A DNA stretch of 64,000 nt from Streptomyces sp. NBC_00370. GTDB lineage: Bacteria > Actinomycetota > Actinomycetes > Streptomycetales > Streptomycetaceae. The position numbers and the translations under genes were made by a program. The first letter of the stretch is position 1. Each line of letters begins with the position of its first letter. The stretch is taken from contig NZ_CP107968.1 of NCBI RefSeq assembly GCF_036084755.1, positions 2,362,501-2,426,500 of the forward strand, given 5' to 3'. Shown here piece by piece: positions 7,488-15,872 of the stretch. A model generated the notes under the pieces. That model saw nothing but the letters and a program-made list of their open reading frames with translations, made no database searches and was not told where the DNA came from.

Positions 7488-8153
7488 TCAGACGTCGTCG
7501 AGGCCGCGCTCGATCGCGTAACGCACCAGCTCGACGCGGTTGTGGAGCTGGAGTTTGCCGAGCGTGTTCTGCACGTGGTTCTGCACGGTGCGGTGCGAGA
7601 TGACCAGCCGCTCGGCGATCTGCTTGTACGAGAGGCCCTTGGCGACGAGCCGCAGCACTTCGGTCTCGCGCTCCGTGAGCTGGGGCGCCTTGGGCTCGTC
7701 GGGCGCGGCGGGAGCGGGGTCCGAGGCCAGCCGCCGGTACTCGCCGAGGACGAGCCCGGCGAGGCCGGGGGTGAACACCGGGTCGCCGGCCGCCGTGCGG
7801 CGCACCGCGTCGATCAGCTCGGCCGTGCTGGCGGACTTGAGCAGATAACCGGTGGCGCCGGACTTCACCGCCTCCAGGACATCGGCGTGCTCCCCGCTCG
7901 CCGACAGCACGAGGACCCGCAGGGCGGGGAAGGCGCCGACGAGTTGCTTGCAGACCTGGACGCCCGGCATGCCGGGCAGGTTGAGGTCGAGGACCAGCAC
8001 CGCGGGGACGGTGGCCTTGGCGCGCCGTACGGCCTGCGCGCCGTCCCCGGCCGTCGCGACGACGTCGAACCCCGATTCGGCCAGGTCGCGGGCGACCGCG
8101 TCACGCCACATCGGATGGTCGTCGACCACCATCACCCTGATCGCCTCGGTCAT
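7488..8153 (-). CDS. NarL/LuxR-family response regulator
   Basis: A 221-aa two-domain regulator. The receiver (1-120) has the acidic pair Asp11/Asp12, phospho-acceptor Asp56 in LVLDLNLPG and Lys106. A linker leads to a LuxR-type helix-turn-helix (about 155-215: LTERETEVLRLVAKGLSYKQIA, then TVQNHVQNTLGKL). Its ATG overlaps the kinase stop by four bases, so kinase and regulator are translationally coupled. The signal and target genes are unknown. Nothing nearby looks like an obvious single target; the downstream gene is pfkA, 124 bases away. Confidence 0.93.
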   Translation of the reverse strand: MTEAIRVMVVDDHPMWRDAVARDLAESGFDVVATAGDGAQAVRRAKATVPAVLVLDLNLPGMPGVQVCKQLVGAFPALRVLVLSASGEHADVLEAVKSGATGYLLKSASTAELIDAVRRTAAGDPVFTPGLAGLVLGEYRRLASDPAPAAPDEPKAPQLTERETEVLRLVAKGLSYKQIAERLVISHRTVQNHVQNTLGKLQLHNRVELVRYAIERGLDDV

Positions 8154-9331
8154 CGCTCCGCCTTCCCCCGTGGAACTCTCAGTTCGACTTCTGTGCCCTG
8201 CCCCGGCACGGAGATCAGCTCCGCCGTGCCGCCCAGCTCCCGCAGCCTGCCACGGATCGACAGGGCGACCCCGAGCCGCCCCTCGCCCTCGGCCTGCGCG
8301 AGCCGGCCCTCCGGGATGCCGGGGCCGTCGTCCCGTACGGTCACGACCACTTCGTCCGGCCAGTCCTCGACCAGGATCCAGGCGCTGGCCTCGGCGCCCG
8401 CGTGCCTTCGGACATTGTCCAGGGCCGCACCGACAGCCGCCGCGGTCTCCCGCGCCGCGGCCGGAGCCAGCGGCACCGGGGCGCCCGGCTCGGCGAAGCT
8501 GACCTTGGACCCGCTGTACGGCGCGAGCAGCGTCCGCAGATCGATCTCGGACGGCTCGGCGGCGCCGGGCGTCCCGCCTGTGCCGCCGTCGGCCGTACGC
8601 GCGGTCGGTACGAGACCGCTGGAGACCAGCGTGCGCAGGGCGACCTCCTGCTCGCCCGCCATCCGGCCCAGCTCGGCGGCCTCGCCGCCCAGCGCCGTAC
8701 CGCGCCGCTGCACCATGGCCAGCACCTGGAGGACGCTGTCGTGGATGTCCCTGGCCAGCCGCTCCCGCTCCCTGGTCCGCGCCTCGATCTCCATGGCGTG
8801 GGCGAGGGTGCGCTCGGAGGCGCGGGCGACCTCGACGACGTAGCCGATGGCGATGGAGGCCACCCAGACGAGCAGCACGTTGTGGAGCGTGTCCCTGCTG
8901 GGGTTGCCGCGCTCGACGATGTTGGCCGCTGCGACGAAGGACGAGGCGACGCAGGCCCACCGCCAGCCGCCCTTCACCGCGAACGCGAGCACCACACCGG
9001 CGGTCCATATCGACGGCAGGGTGGGCCCGTCGATGTGCTGGGCCTGCTCGTCGGCGAGCGGGGTGAGCAGGATGCCGGCGAGCGCCACGACAAGATCGAC
9101 GGCCAGGAAGGGCCGGGTGCATCTCGCGGCGCCGGCGACCCTGGGGAGGGTGGCCAGGGTCCACACACCCATCACGGCGAGGTAGGCCACCGCCACCCAG
9201 GCCCGCTCGAACCTGTCCCGTTCGAGGGCGAAGAGCACCACGGCGTAGACCATGGTCAGCAGGCGGTACGCGGTCAGCGCGCGCCACAGCGGCTGCTCGA
9301 CCGACATCCTCACGACACGCTCGCTCTTCAT
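8150..9331 (-). CDS. Sensor histidine kinase (HisKA_3 type)
   Basis: A 393-aa membrane kinase. About five hydrophobic segments lie between residues 17 and 168, with a short non-membrane stretch between. The HisKA_3 dimerisation domain carries the phospho-acceptor His197 (RLARDIHDSVLQ), and the HATPase domain has NVRRHAG, DDGPGIPEG and GVALSIRGRL. The N-terminal membrane module resembles the one found in MacS-like Streptomyces kinases. The ATG at 9331 sits behind GGGGGAG. It overlaps the response regulator gene and lies 30 bases after the acyltransferase stop region, so all three may be co-transcribed. Confidence 0.92.
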   Translation of the reverse strand: MKSERVVRMSVEQPLWRALTAYRLLTMVYAVVLFALERDRFERAWVAVAYLAVMGVWTLATLPRVAGAARCTRPFLAVDLVVALAGILLTPLADEQAQHIDGPTLPSIWTAGVVLAFAVKGGWRWACVASSFVAAANIVERGNPSRDTLHNVLLVWVASIAIGYVVEVARASERTLAHAMEIEARTRERERLARDIHDSVLQVLAMVQRRGTALGGEAAELGRMAGEQEVALRTLVSSGLVPTARTADGGTGGTPGAAEPSEIDLRTLLAPYSGSKVSFAEPGAPVPLAPAAARETAAAVGAALDNVRRHAGAEASAWILVEDWPDEVVVTVRDDGPGIPEGRLAQAEGEGRLGVALSIRGRLRELGGTAELISVPGQGTEVELRVPRGKAER

Positions 9332-9361
9332 CGCTCCCCCATGCGCCACGCGCCCCCTGAC

Positions 9362-10072
9362 TCAGCCCTGGGGTGCGTCGGCCTTGCCCGCCTCGGCGAG
9401 CCGGCGCTTCGCCGCCGTCGCGTAGATGTCCACGTACTCCTGGCCGGACAGCTTCATGATCTCGTACATGACTTCGTCGGTGACCGCCCGCAGGATGAAG
9501 CGGTCGCCCTGCATGCCCCGGTAGCGGCTGAAGTCCAGCGGCTTGCCGATCCTGATCCCCGGGCGCATCAGCTTCGGCATCACCTGGCCGGGCGGCTGGA
9601 TCTTCTCCGTGTCGATCATCGCGACGGGAATGACGGGCGCGCCGCTGGCGAGCGCCACCCGCGCGAGACCGCCGGGCTTGCCCCGGTAGAGCCGGCCGTC
9701 GGGCGAGCGGGTGCCCTCCGGGTAGATGCCGAACAGCTCGCCGTCGGCCAGCACCTTCACACCGCTGTTGATCGCGGCCTCGCCCGCGCCGCGCGCGCCC
9801 GACCGGTCGACCGGCAGCTGTCCCACGCCCTTGAAGAAGGCCGCCGTCAGCTTTCCCTTGACTCCGGGAGAGGTGAAGTACTCGGCCTTGGCGATGAAGA
9901 CGACCTTGCGGTCGAGGACGGCCGGCAGGAAGAAGGAGTCGGAGAAGGACAGATGGTTGCTCGCGAGGATCGCCGGCCCCTCTGCGGGAACGTTCTCTAG
10001 GCCCTCCACCCAGGGCCGGAAGGCGAGCTTCAACGACCCGCCGATGGAGAACTTCATTGCGCCGTAGATCAA
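9362..10072 (-). CDS. plsC: 1-acylglycerol-3-phosphate O-acyltransferase family protein
   Basis: A 236-aa PlsC-family acyltransferase, acting in phospholipid synthesis at the membrane. The catalytic NHxxxxD box is Asn39-His40 to Asp45 (NHLSFSD) and the phosphate-binding box is EGTRS at 119-123. I choose the TTG at 10072 because a perfect AGGAGG lies eight bases upstream; an ATG five codons later and an ATG at 10141 have no such support. Several paralogues are usual in Streptomyces, so the exact acyl acceptor is uncertain. It may start the transcript that includes the two-component pair downstream. Confidence 0.88.
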   Translation of the reverse strand: MIYGAMKFSIGGSLKLAFRPWVEGLENVPAEGPAILASNHLSFSDSFFLPAVLDRKVVFIAKAEYFTSPGVKGKLTAAFFKGVGQLPVDRSGARGAGEAAINSGVKVLADGELFGIYPEGTRSPDGRLYRGKPGGLARVALASGAPVIPVAMIDTEKIQPPGQVMPKLMRPGIRIGKPLDFSRYRGMQGDRFILRAVTDEVMYEIMKLSGQEYVDIYATAAKRRLAEAGKADAPQG

Positions 10073-10266
10073 CTCGACTGCCTCCTGTGTGCGCTCCGAC
10101 TGACCATAACCCGTGCGGAGGCCGACGAGACCTGCGCTCATCTGCGTGAGGGGTCCGACGGACCTGGTCGGTGTCGGTCCGGTCGCGTACGGTGAAGTAC
10201 ACCTTTTGAGCGTCGCCGCACACCCCTCTACTGCCCGAACCCCCCTCTTACGAACAGGAGACCCCG

Positions 10267-11046
10267 GTGCCGGTCGTTCCTGGAGCCGAGCCGTACCGCC
10301 ATGAGGGCGGTGACGTCGGCGTCCTCCTCTGTCATGGCTTCACCGGTTCGCCGCGGTCGCTGCGCCCCTGGGCGGAGTATCTGGCCGAGCGCGGTCTTTC
10401 CGTGTCGCTGCCGCTGCTGCCGGGGCACGGCACACGCTGGCAGGACATGCAGGTCACCGGCTGGCAGGACTGGTACGCGGAGGTGGACCTGGCGCTGCGG
10501 CAGCTGCTGGACCGGTGCGAGCAGGTCTTCGTCGCCGGGCTCTCGATGGGCGGCGCGCTGGCGCTGCGGCTCGCCTCGAAGCACGGTCCGGCGATCAGCG
10601 GGGTGATCGTGGTCAACCCGGGGCTGAAGGTGCACGGGCTCGCGGCGCACGCCCTGCCGGTGGTCCGTCATCTGATCCCCAGCACCAAGGGCCTGGCGAA
10701 CGACATCGCGAAGGCCGGCGGTGACGAGATCGGCTACGACCGGGTGCCGCTGCACGCGGCGCACTCGGTGCGGAAGTTCTTCCGGCTGGTGGACGCGGCG
10801 CTGCCGCAGGTCACCCAGCCGCTGCTGCTGTTGCACAGCACGCAGGACCATGTCGTACCGCCGGTCGACTCGGCCCGGGTGCTCGCGCGCGTCTCGTCGC
10901 GCGATGTCCGGGAGGTCCTGCTGGAACAGAGCTACCACGTTGCGACGTTGGACCATGACGCGGAGCGGATTTTCGAGGAGAGTCACGCGTTCATCGGCCG
11001 CCTCGCTCCGAGCGTCGGGAAGAAGGGGAGCAGCACCGGTGGCTGA
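10267..11046 (+). CDS. Alpha/beta hydrolase, carboxylesterase / lipase-like
   Basis: A 259-aa alpha/beta-hydrolase resembling carboxylesterases and monoacylglycerol lipases (EstD/Est30 type). The oxyanion region is LLCHGFTGSP (20-29), the nucleophile is Ser93 in GLSMGG, the acid is in STQDHVVPP and the His in SYHVATLDHD. Length fits the family and no signal peptide is seen, so it is cytoplasmic. The GTG at 10267 has AGGAG upstream. It is divergent from the PlsC-family acyltransferase and overlaps the next gene by eight bases, suggesting lipid or ester turnover, but the substrate is unknown. Confidence 0.88.
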   Translation: MPVVPGAEPYRHEGGDVGVLLCHGFTGSPRSLRPWAEYLAERGLSVSLPLLPGHGTRWQDMQVTGWQDWYAEVDLALRQLLDRCEQVFVAGLSMGGALALRLASKHGPAISGVIVVNPGLKVHGLAAHALPVVRHLIPSTKGLANDIAKAGGDEIGYDRVPLHAAHSVRKFFRLVDAALPQVTQPLLLLHSTQDHVVPPVDSARVLARVSSRDVREVLLEQSYHVATLDHDAERIFEESHAFIGRLAPSVGKKGSSTGG

Positions 11047-11680
11047 GCATGACGCGGACCGCGAGCCGCAGCCGATCGACGAGGACGCCGCGTGGGCGGC
11101 GATCGTGGCGGGGTACGGCGAGGAGCCGGCCGACCCGCCGGGCGCGAAGCCCTTCAAGTCCGTCGACGGTCTGGCGGTGCTGGAGGGCGAGCGCAACAGG
11201 ACGAGGGGGTCCGACACCGAGCAGGGCGGCACACCGGAGTCCGGCCCGGAGCCTGAGGGCCCGGAGCCCGAGAGCCCGGCCGCCGAGGTCCCTCCGGCGT
11301 CGGCGCCGGAGGGTGTGAAGCCGCCGCTGGGCGGCTCGGTGGTGTTCGCCCCGGGGGTGGGCGGCCCCCGTGACTACGCGCTCGACGAGCCCCATGACGA
11401 CGGTATCGACGACGATGACGACGACGGCGAGGGCCACTTCGTACCGCCCGAGCCGCCGCCGCTGCCGGAGGCCGACGTCACGACGAGGTTCGCTTGGCTC
11501 GCCGTCATCGGCGGTCCGCTGCTGATGCTGATCGTCATCCTGTTGCAGTGGGACATGACGTGGTGGCTGACGACGCTGAGCATCGGCGGTTTCCTCGGCG
11601 GCTTCGCCACGCTGGTGGCGCGTATGCAGCATGACGAGGACGACGACCACGACGACCCGGGGCGCGGCGCCGTGGTGTAG
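11039..11680 (+). CDS. Acidic hypothetical protein with C-terminal membrane hairpin
   Basis: A 213-aa protein not assigned to a named family here. The first ~140 residues are disordered in appearance, rich in Pro, Glu and Asp, including a DDDDDD run near residue 128. Two hydrophobic segments follow (about 152-172 and 177-195), and the tail is again Asp-rich. The GTG at 11039 overlaps the esterase stop and has AAGGGGAG eight bases upstream, so the two genes are translationally coupled. Low-complexity charged cytoplasmic regions anchored by two helices suggest a scaffold or membrane-organising role, but function is unknown. Confidence 0.8.
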   Translation: MAEHDADREPQPIDEDAAWAAIVAGYGEEPADPPGAKPFKSVDGLAVLEGERNRTRGSDTEQGGTPESGPEPEGPEPESPAAEVPPASAPEGVKPPLGGSVVFAPGVGGPRDYALDEPHDDGIDDDDDDGEGHFVPPEPPPLPEADVTTRFAWLAVIGGPLLMLIVILLQWDMTWWLTTLSIGGFLGGFATLVARMQHDEDDDHDDPGRGAVV

Positions 11681-11685
11681 CGCCG

Positions 11686-11707
11686 CCCGGCCGGATCAGC
11701 GGCCGGG
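11686..11707. terminator. Hairpin between convergent genes
   Basis: CCCGGCCG (11686-11693) and CGGCCGGG (11700-11707) pair perfectly around a 6-base loop between two stop codons. It can serve both transcripts. Confidence 0.6.
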
Positions 11708-11712
11708 ACGGG

Positions 11713-12465
11713 TCAGGAGGCGGGTACGCGCAGGGCGGCGAGCACGGGCAGATGGTCCGTCGCCGCCCTCAGGTCCGCTTCGGTGAGCCCCGGCAGATCG
11801 CTCGGCACTCCGCAGCCGAGGATCTCCACGCCTTCGGTGGCGAGGATCGCGTCGATACGGCGGTGGGCCCCGGCCGACGGGTAGGTGTGTTCGCCGCCCC
11901 AGGGCCGCGCCGTCCAGGCGTCCCGCAGGGCGCCGGTGAGCAGGCGGAAGGCGCGACCCGTCGGAGGTTCGTTGAGGTCGCCGGCGAGGATCGCGTGCGG
12001 TGCGTCCATCGCCTTCAGCCGGTCGAGCGCCTGTCCTGCCTGGGCGTACCGCTCGTCGTCCTGGAGGCTCAGATGGCAGTTGAGGACACCGAGCCTGGCG
12101 CCGCCGAACCGCACGACCGCCGTGGCGAAGCCGCGCCGGTGCAGCCCAGGCGTGAGCGGCAGCAGTACGTCCTCGGTCTGTTCCACGGTCGCGCGCAGTG
12201 AGCACAGCAGCAGCGGTCCCGCCGCTGTCGCGCCGCCGCCGAGCACCACGAGATCGGTCGCCATGGCCAGCCGTGAGGCCTTCTTGCGCCAGCGGAAGAA
12301 GCGCGGCGCCTCCTGGAGGAACACCAGGTCGGGTGCGCAGGCCCGGATCACCCGGGCCAGGGCCGCACGGTCGTCGCGCATCGAGCGGATGTTGTAACTG
12401 AGCACCCGGATCACGGCCGAACCGTCCGGCTCGGTACGGGAGTCGGGCAGTGGGGACATCGCCAT
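11713..12465 (-). CDS. Endonuclease/exonuclease/phosphatase family protein
   Basis: A 250-aa EEP-fold hydrolase. Motifs in order: VLSYNIRSM (N-terminal Asn), FLQEAP (metal-binding Glu), NCHLSL, AGDLNEPP (catalytic Asp/Asn) and TDHLPVLAAL (terminal Asp-His). These are all the active-site residues of this Mg-dependent superfamily, which hydrolyses phosphodiesters in nucleic acids, lipids or inositol phosphates. No signal peptide is visible, so a cytoplasmic substrate is likely but unidentified. The start at 12465 (MAMSPLP) lacks a strong ribosome site; a start two codons later or one at 12504 is possible. Confidence 0.83.
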   Translation of the reverse strand: MAMSPLPDSRTEPDGSAVIRVLSYNIRSMRDDRAALARVIRACAPDLVFLQEAPRFFRWRKKASRLAMATDLVVLGGGATAAGPLLLCSLRATVEQTEDVLLPLTPGLHRRGFATAVVRFGGARLGVLNCHLSLQDDERYAQAGQALDRLKAMDAPHAILAGDLNEPPTGRAFRLLTGALRDAWTARPWGGEHTYPSAGAHRRIDAILATEGVEILGCGVPSDLPGLTEADLRAATDHLPVLAALRVPAS

Positions 12466-12526
12466 GCGCACACGATACGTGAGCCCGGCGGCGTATCGAC
12501 GCACCGCCCGGCGCCCCCGGAAACGG

Positions 12527-12568
12527 CTGTGCCCGCCGTACCCCGGTGACGGGATACGGCGGGCACAG
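12527..12568 (-). terminator. Terminator after glucokinase
   Basis: CTGTGCCCGCCGTA (12527-12540) and TACGGCGGGCACAG (12555-12568) are perfectly complementary over 14 bases. It lies 35 bases past the glk stop and, read on the minus strand, is followed by CCGTTTCC. Confidence 0.8.
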
Positions 12569-12602
12569 TCGTGTAGGTCGTGACGGTGGCGCGCTGCCGC
12601 TC

Positions 12603-13544
12603 TCAGCCTTGGCGAGCCAGGTCGGCCGCTCCCACCAGGCCTGCCTCACCGCCCAGTTTGGCCGCCAGCACCTGGGCGTGCGGACGCCATTCGCCGCCGA
12701 TCAGCCAGCGCCGGAACGACTTGCGGATCGGGTCGAGGACCAACTCGCCCTCGTCCGACACCCCGCCGCCGACGATGAAGGCCGAAGGGTCGAAGAGCGA
12801 CGCCAGGTCGGCGAGACCGGCACCCGCCCAACGGGCCAGTTCCCGGAAGGAGTCGACGGCGACCGGGTCGCCGTCGCGGGCCGCGGCACTGATGTGCCTG
12901 CCCTCTATGCCCTCCACCGTGCCGTCGCCGAGCGCGAGCAGCCGCTCGGCGTTCTCCGGTGTCGCGTGCGCGCGCTGGCGCGCGTACCTGACGAGGGCCC
13001 GCCCCGAGGCGTACTGCTCCCAGCAGCCCTGGCTGCCGCAACCGCACAGCAGCCCGTCGGGCACGACCCGGATGTGCCCGAACTCGGCGGCCACACCGAA
13101 GCGTCCACGGCGCAGCTTGTTGCCGATGATGATGCCGCCGCCCAGGCCGGTGCCGAGCGTGATGCAGATGACGTCGTCGTGGCCCTGTCCTGCCCCGAAC
13201 TTGTACTCGCCCCATGCCGCGGCGTTGGCGTCGTTCTCCACGACGACCGGCAGGCCGATGCGCTGTTCGACCTTGTCCTTGAGCGGTTCGTGCCGCCAGT
13301 TGATGTTCGGCGCGAAGAGGACGGTGGCGCGCTTGTCGTCGACGTAGCCGGCGGCGCCGATGCCGACCGCCTCGATCTGGTGTCCCTCGCCCGCGCCCGA
13401 TACGGCAGCGCAAATCGCGTCGACAATTCCTTCGGCCGTCTGCGGGGTGGCCACCTTGTGCATCCCCCGAATGGTGCCCTCTTCGTCGACCACGCCGGCC
13501 GCGATCTTCGTGCCGCCGATGTCGACGCCGATGGTGAGTCCCAT
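12603..13544 (-). CDS. glkA: Glucokinase (ROK family)
   Basis: A 313-aa ROK-family glucokinase that phosphorylates glucose with ATP. The phosphate loop is GVDIGGTK (6-13), the catalytic base is Asp105 in ENDANAAAWGE, and the zinc site is His157 with Cys167, Cys169 and Cys174 (CGCGSQGC). This is the actinobacterial GlkA type; in S. coelicolor it is needed for carbon catabolite repression as well as glycolysis (established knowledge). The ATG follows GAGGG. It is the last gene of a possible minus-strand operon starting at 16640, and a strong hairpin follows it. Confidence 0.97.
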   Translation of the reverse strand: MGLTIGVDIGGTKIAAGVVDEEGTIRGMHKVATPQTAEGIVDAICAAVSGAGEGHQIEAVGIGAAGYVDDKRATVLFAPNINWRHEPLKDKVEQRIGLPVVVENDANAAAWGEYKFGAGQGHDDVICITLGTGLGGGIIIGNKLRRGRFGVAAEFGHIRVVPDGLLCGCGSQGCWEQYASGRALVRYARQRAHATPENAERLLALGDGTVEGIEGRHISAAARDGDPVAVDSFRELARWAGAGLADLASLFDPSAFIVGGGVSDEGELVLDPIRKSFRRWLIGGEWRPHAQVLAAKLGGEAGLVGAADLARQG

Positions 13545-13609
13545 GTGTCCCTCAGTTTTCGGTCGAGCCCCGCTAAGGGCAACCGTACCCGAGGGCGGGG
13601 CTTCTCCCC

Positions 13610-14092
13610 TCAGTCCAGGTCGATATGACCGTCCGGACCTGGCCGTTCGTCACGGGGGTCCGAGGGGTCGTCCGACTTCTTCAGATCGGCCGAGAGGTCG
13701 ACGGGGCCGGTCGGCGGGGTGACGGGACCCTGGGTCCAGCGGGTCTCCTGGCCCTCGACCGCCGAGCGGTACGCGGCGAGGAGTTCGTTGCCCGCGGCGG
13801 CGAGATGGTCGAAGAGGCCGGGGTTGCGCTCGATGACCGGCTCGACGGCCGACCTGGCCTGGTTGATGAACTGCTGGACGGCTCCCTGCGCCGCCATGCC
13901 GAACAGCGGGGTCTGCAGCGAGGAGACCTTGTCGGAGACGGCGTCGACGAATTTACGCAGTTCGTCGGAGGCGGAGGCGGGCGGCGGTCCGTAGACGGCC
14001 CGGCGCCTGGCCTTCTCGGCTGCCAGGTCTTCCGCGCATGCCGTGGCCCAGGCGTCCGAGTCGGCGGCGGGGCGCTCGGTTGCATCGCTCAT
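13610..14092 (-). CDS. DUF5304 protein upstream of glucokinase
   Basis: A 160-aa soluble protein of the DUF5304 family, found mainly in Streptomyces. It has an N-terminal region with an AWATACAEDLAAEKARRRAVYG helix, an amphipathic central part (about 55-115) and a charged, Pro/Asp-rich tail. No catalytic motif is visible. CGGGAG precedes the ATG at 14092. It lies 65 bases upstream of glk in the same direction. In S. coelicolor the gene upstream of glkA (SCO2127) has been linked to glucose repression; by position this could be its counterpart, but I cannot confirm identity. Confidence 0.75.
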   Translation of the reverse strand: MSDATERPAADSDAWATACAEDLAAEKARRRAVYGPPPASASDELRKFVDAVSDKVSSLQTPLFGMAAQGAVQQFINQARSAVEPVIERNPGLFDHLAAAGNELLAAYRSAVEGQETRWTQGPVTPPTGPVDLSADLKKSDDPSDPRDERPGPDGHIDLD

Positions 14093-14182
14093 GGGGTACT
14101 CCCGCGTCAGTGACAGGGGCCTCTCACCGAGCACGGCGAAAGGGTGCTTGTATCCGACGGTACCCGAACGGCCGTATTACGT

Positions 14183-15370
14183 TCAGTCGGCGTGCGGCCA
14201 GACCGCGGGGTCCGGGGTGAATCTGACCCGCAGCACATCGTCGGTGAGGGCGGCGCCCGTGACGGTGCAGCGGCGCAGTGCCGAGGTCAGCGGCACGATC
14301 CGGCGGAACGGGCCGACGGTCAGCAGGAGTTCGTCGTCCTTGCGCACGAGGTTGACGTCCTTCTTGCGCACCCCGGGCAGCGACAGGCTCCAGACGAGCA
14401 GACCGTCGTCGGCCAGCCGGTCCTCGGTCCACCAGGGGTCGTCCGCCCGGCCCTCGGTCCGCTCGTCCGGCTCGGGTACGCCGAGGGCGGCGAGATCGGC
14501 GGTGCCGTGCGGGTCGCGGCCCAGATGCGCGGTCTCCCGTACGGGGACCTCGGGCGCCCAGCTCTCGTGCCAGCCGTCGAGGCTCTTGTGCTGCTGGGCC
14601 GCGACGCCGGCCGCCCACGGGTCCGCCTGGTGGGCGGGGACGAGCCGGTTCGCCACCAGCGTCTCGACCCGGATCCCGTACAGGGCGAGCCCCACCCGGG
14701 CCGAGCGCAGCGTCTCGTCGGCGGCAGGTCCCGGCTCGGCGACCAGCCGTACCGTCGTCGTACGGTCCTCGATCAGCGCCTGGACCGCGGCCAGCTCCGT
14801 GTCCCGGTGCTCGACCGTCCGGTACAGCCACTGCGCGGGCATCGGTACGCCGGCGAGCTGGGCCATCATCGGCCGCAGCGCGCGGGCCGCCTGCCGCTCA
14901 GGGGGCAGCAGCCGGCGCAGGTAGCGGCGCAGCTGCTCGGGCAGGGCCAGTACGGCGAGGGCGTCCCGCAGGGGCGGCATGTCGACGACGAGGACGTCCC
15001 AGTCGCCCTTCGCCGCGGCGCTCAGGGAGTGCAGCAGGGCGAACTGCTCACTGCCGGGCAGTTCGGTCAGCTCCTCGCCGGCCAGTCTGCGGGCGCCGAG
15101 CAGATCGAGCCCGGGGCCGACCCGCTCCTGGAGGGTGAGCAGCTCGCTGCGGAAGTGTCCCGCCGAGTCGGTGCGCGCGGCCCACAGCCCTTCCGCGACC
15201 TCGGCCGGCTCGTCGGGGCGCGGCCCCGCGGGCACGGGCAGCGGCTGCCCCTCGGGGTCGGCGGAGAGCAGCAGGGTGCGGCTGCCGCGCCGGGCCGCCG
15301 CGAGGGCGGTCGCCGCGGCCACGGTCGTCCGGCCGGCCCCGCCGGGGCCGGTGACCAGGACCGTACGCAT
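14183..15370 (-). CDS. ArsA-like ATPase with HSP20-like C-terminus, degenerate P-loop
   Basis: A 395-aa protein resembling the ArsA/GET3 anion-pump ATPases. The N-terminal P-loop reads VTGPGGAGRTT (6-16): the Walker A lysine is Arg and the deviant signature lysine is also absent. A Switch-like LLSADPEG follows, with DVLVVDMPP near residue 120. The last ~75 residues (LLVWSLSLPGVRKKDVNLV and on) look like the ArsA HSP20-like domain. ATP hydrolysis is therefore doubtful. No arsenic genes are near, so a tail-anchor or lipid-handling role is possible but unproven. Its ATG overlaps the SRPBCC gene stop, so they are coupled. Confidence 0.82.
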   Translation of the reverse strand: MRTVLVTGPGGAGRTTVAAATALAAARRGSRTLLLSADPEGQPLPVPAGPRPDEPAEVAEGLWAARTDSAGHFRSELLTLQERVGPGLDLLGARRLAGEELTELPGSEQFALLHSLSAAAKGDWDVLVVDMPPLRDALAVLALPEQLRRYLRRLLPPERQAARALRPMMAQLAGVPMPAQWLYRTVEHRDTELAAVQALIEDRTTTVRLVAEPGPAADETLRSARVGLALYGIRVETLVANRLVPAHQADPWAAGVAAQQHKSLDGWHESWAPEVPVRETAHLGRDPHGTADLAALGVPEPDERTEGRADDPWWTEDRLADDGLLVWSLSLPGVRKKDVNLVRKDDELLLTVGPFRRIVPLTSALRRCTVTGAALTDDVLRVRFTPDPAVWPHAD

Positions 15371-15816
15371 CAGACTCCGGGGGTGGATTCGACGCGCTTC
15401 TTCAGCCCCGCGAGTGCCCGGTCGATGATGACCTTCTCGGCCTTGCGCTTGATCATGCCGAGGAGCGGGATCTTCACGTCGACGGCCAGCCGGTAGGTGA
15501 CCTCGGTGCGGTCGGTGCCCAGCGGCGCCAGCAGGTACGAGCCGTCGAGGGAGCGGAGCATCTGGGACTTCACCAGCGTCCAGCTGACCTCGTGCGCGCT
15601 GGTCCAGGTGTAGGCGAGGGTGTGGTCGTCCTTGATCGCTCCGGCGTCGAGCACCAGCCTGACCTGCTCGGCACGGCCTTCGGCGTCGGTGGCGAGCACC
15701 TCGGCCTCTTTGACCTCGCCGGTCCATTCGGGATAGCGCGCGAAGTCGGCGATCACGCCCATGACGTCGGCCGGGGCCGCCTCGATCGTGATGCTCGAAC
15801 TGGTGTGTTCCGCCAT
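15370..15816 (-). CDS. SRPBCC family protein (polyketide cyclase / START-like)
   Basis: A 148-aa single-domain SRPBCC protein. The fold signature runs from SSSITIEAAPADVMGVIADFARYPEW, through TLAYTWTSAHEVSWTLVKSQMLRSL to TYRLAVDVKIPLLGMIKRKAE, with a long C-terminal helix that covers the hydrophobic pocket in this family. Such proteins bind lipids or aromatic ligands and some are cyclases, but no polyketide cluster is nearby. The ATG at 15816 follows GGAGGAG. It overlaps the ArsA-like gene by three bases. A housekeeping lipid-binding partner of that ATPase is a fair inference. Confidence 0.85.
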   Translation of the reverse strand: MAEHTSSSITIEAAPADVMGVIADFARYPEWTGEVKEAEVLATDAEGRAEQVRLVLDAGAIKDDHTLAYTWTSAHEVSWTLVKSQMLRSLDGSYLLAPLGTDRTEVTYRLAVDVKIPLLGMIKRKAEKVIIDRALAGLKKRVESTPGV

Positions 15817-15872
15817 CGCCGTGCTCCTCCAGGACTGGGTACGCCGCGTGCAGGCTATCGCGTGCGCGGGGC

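Noticed and set aside
7488..10223. A single 911-codon minus-strand frame covering regulator, kinase and acyltransferase.
   Set aside because: Only its last 221 codons (the response regulator) show family motifs; the rest is out of frame with the kinase and acyltransferase genes and has low-complexity composition.
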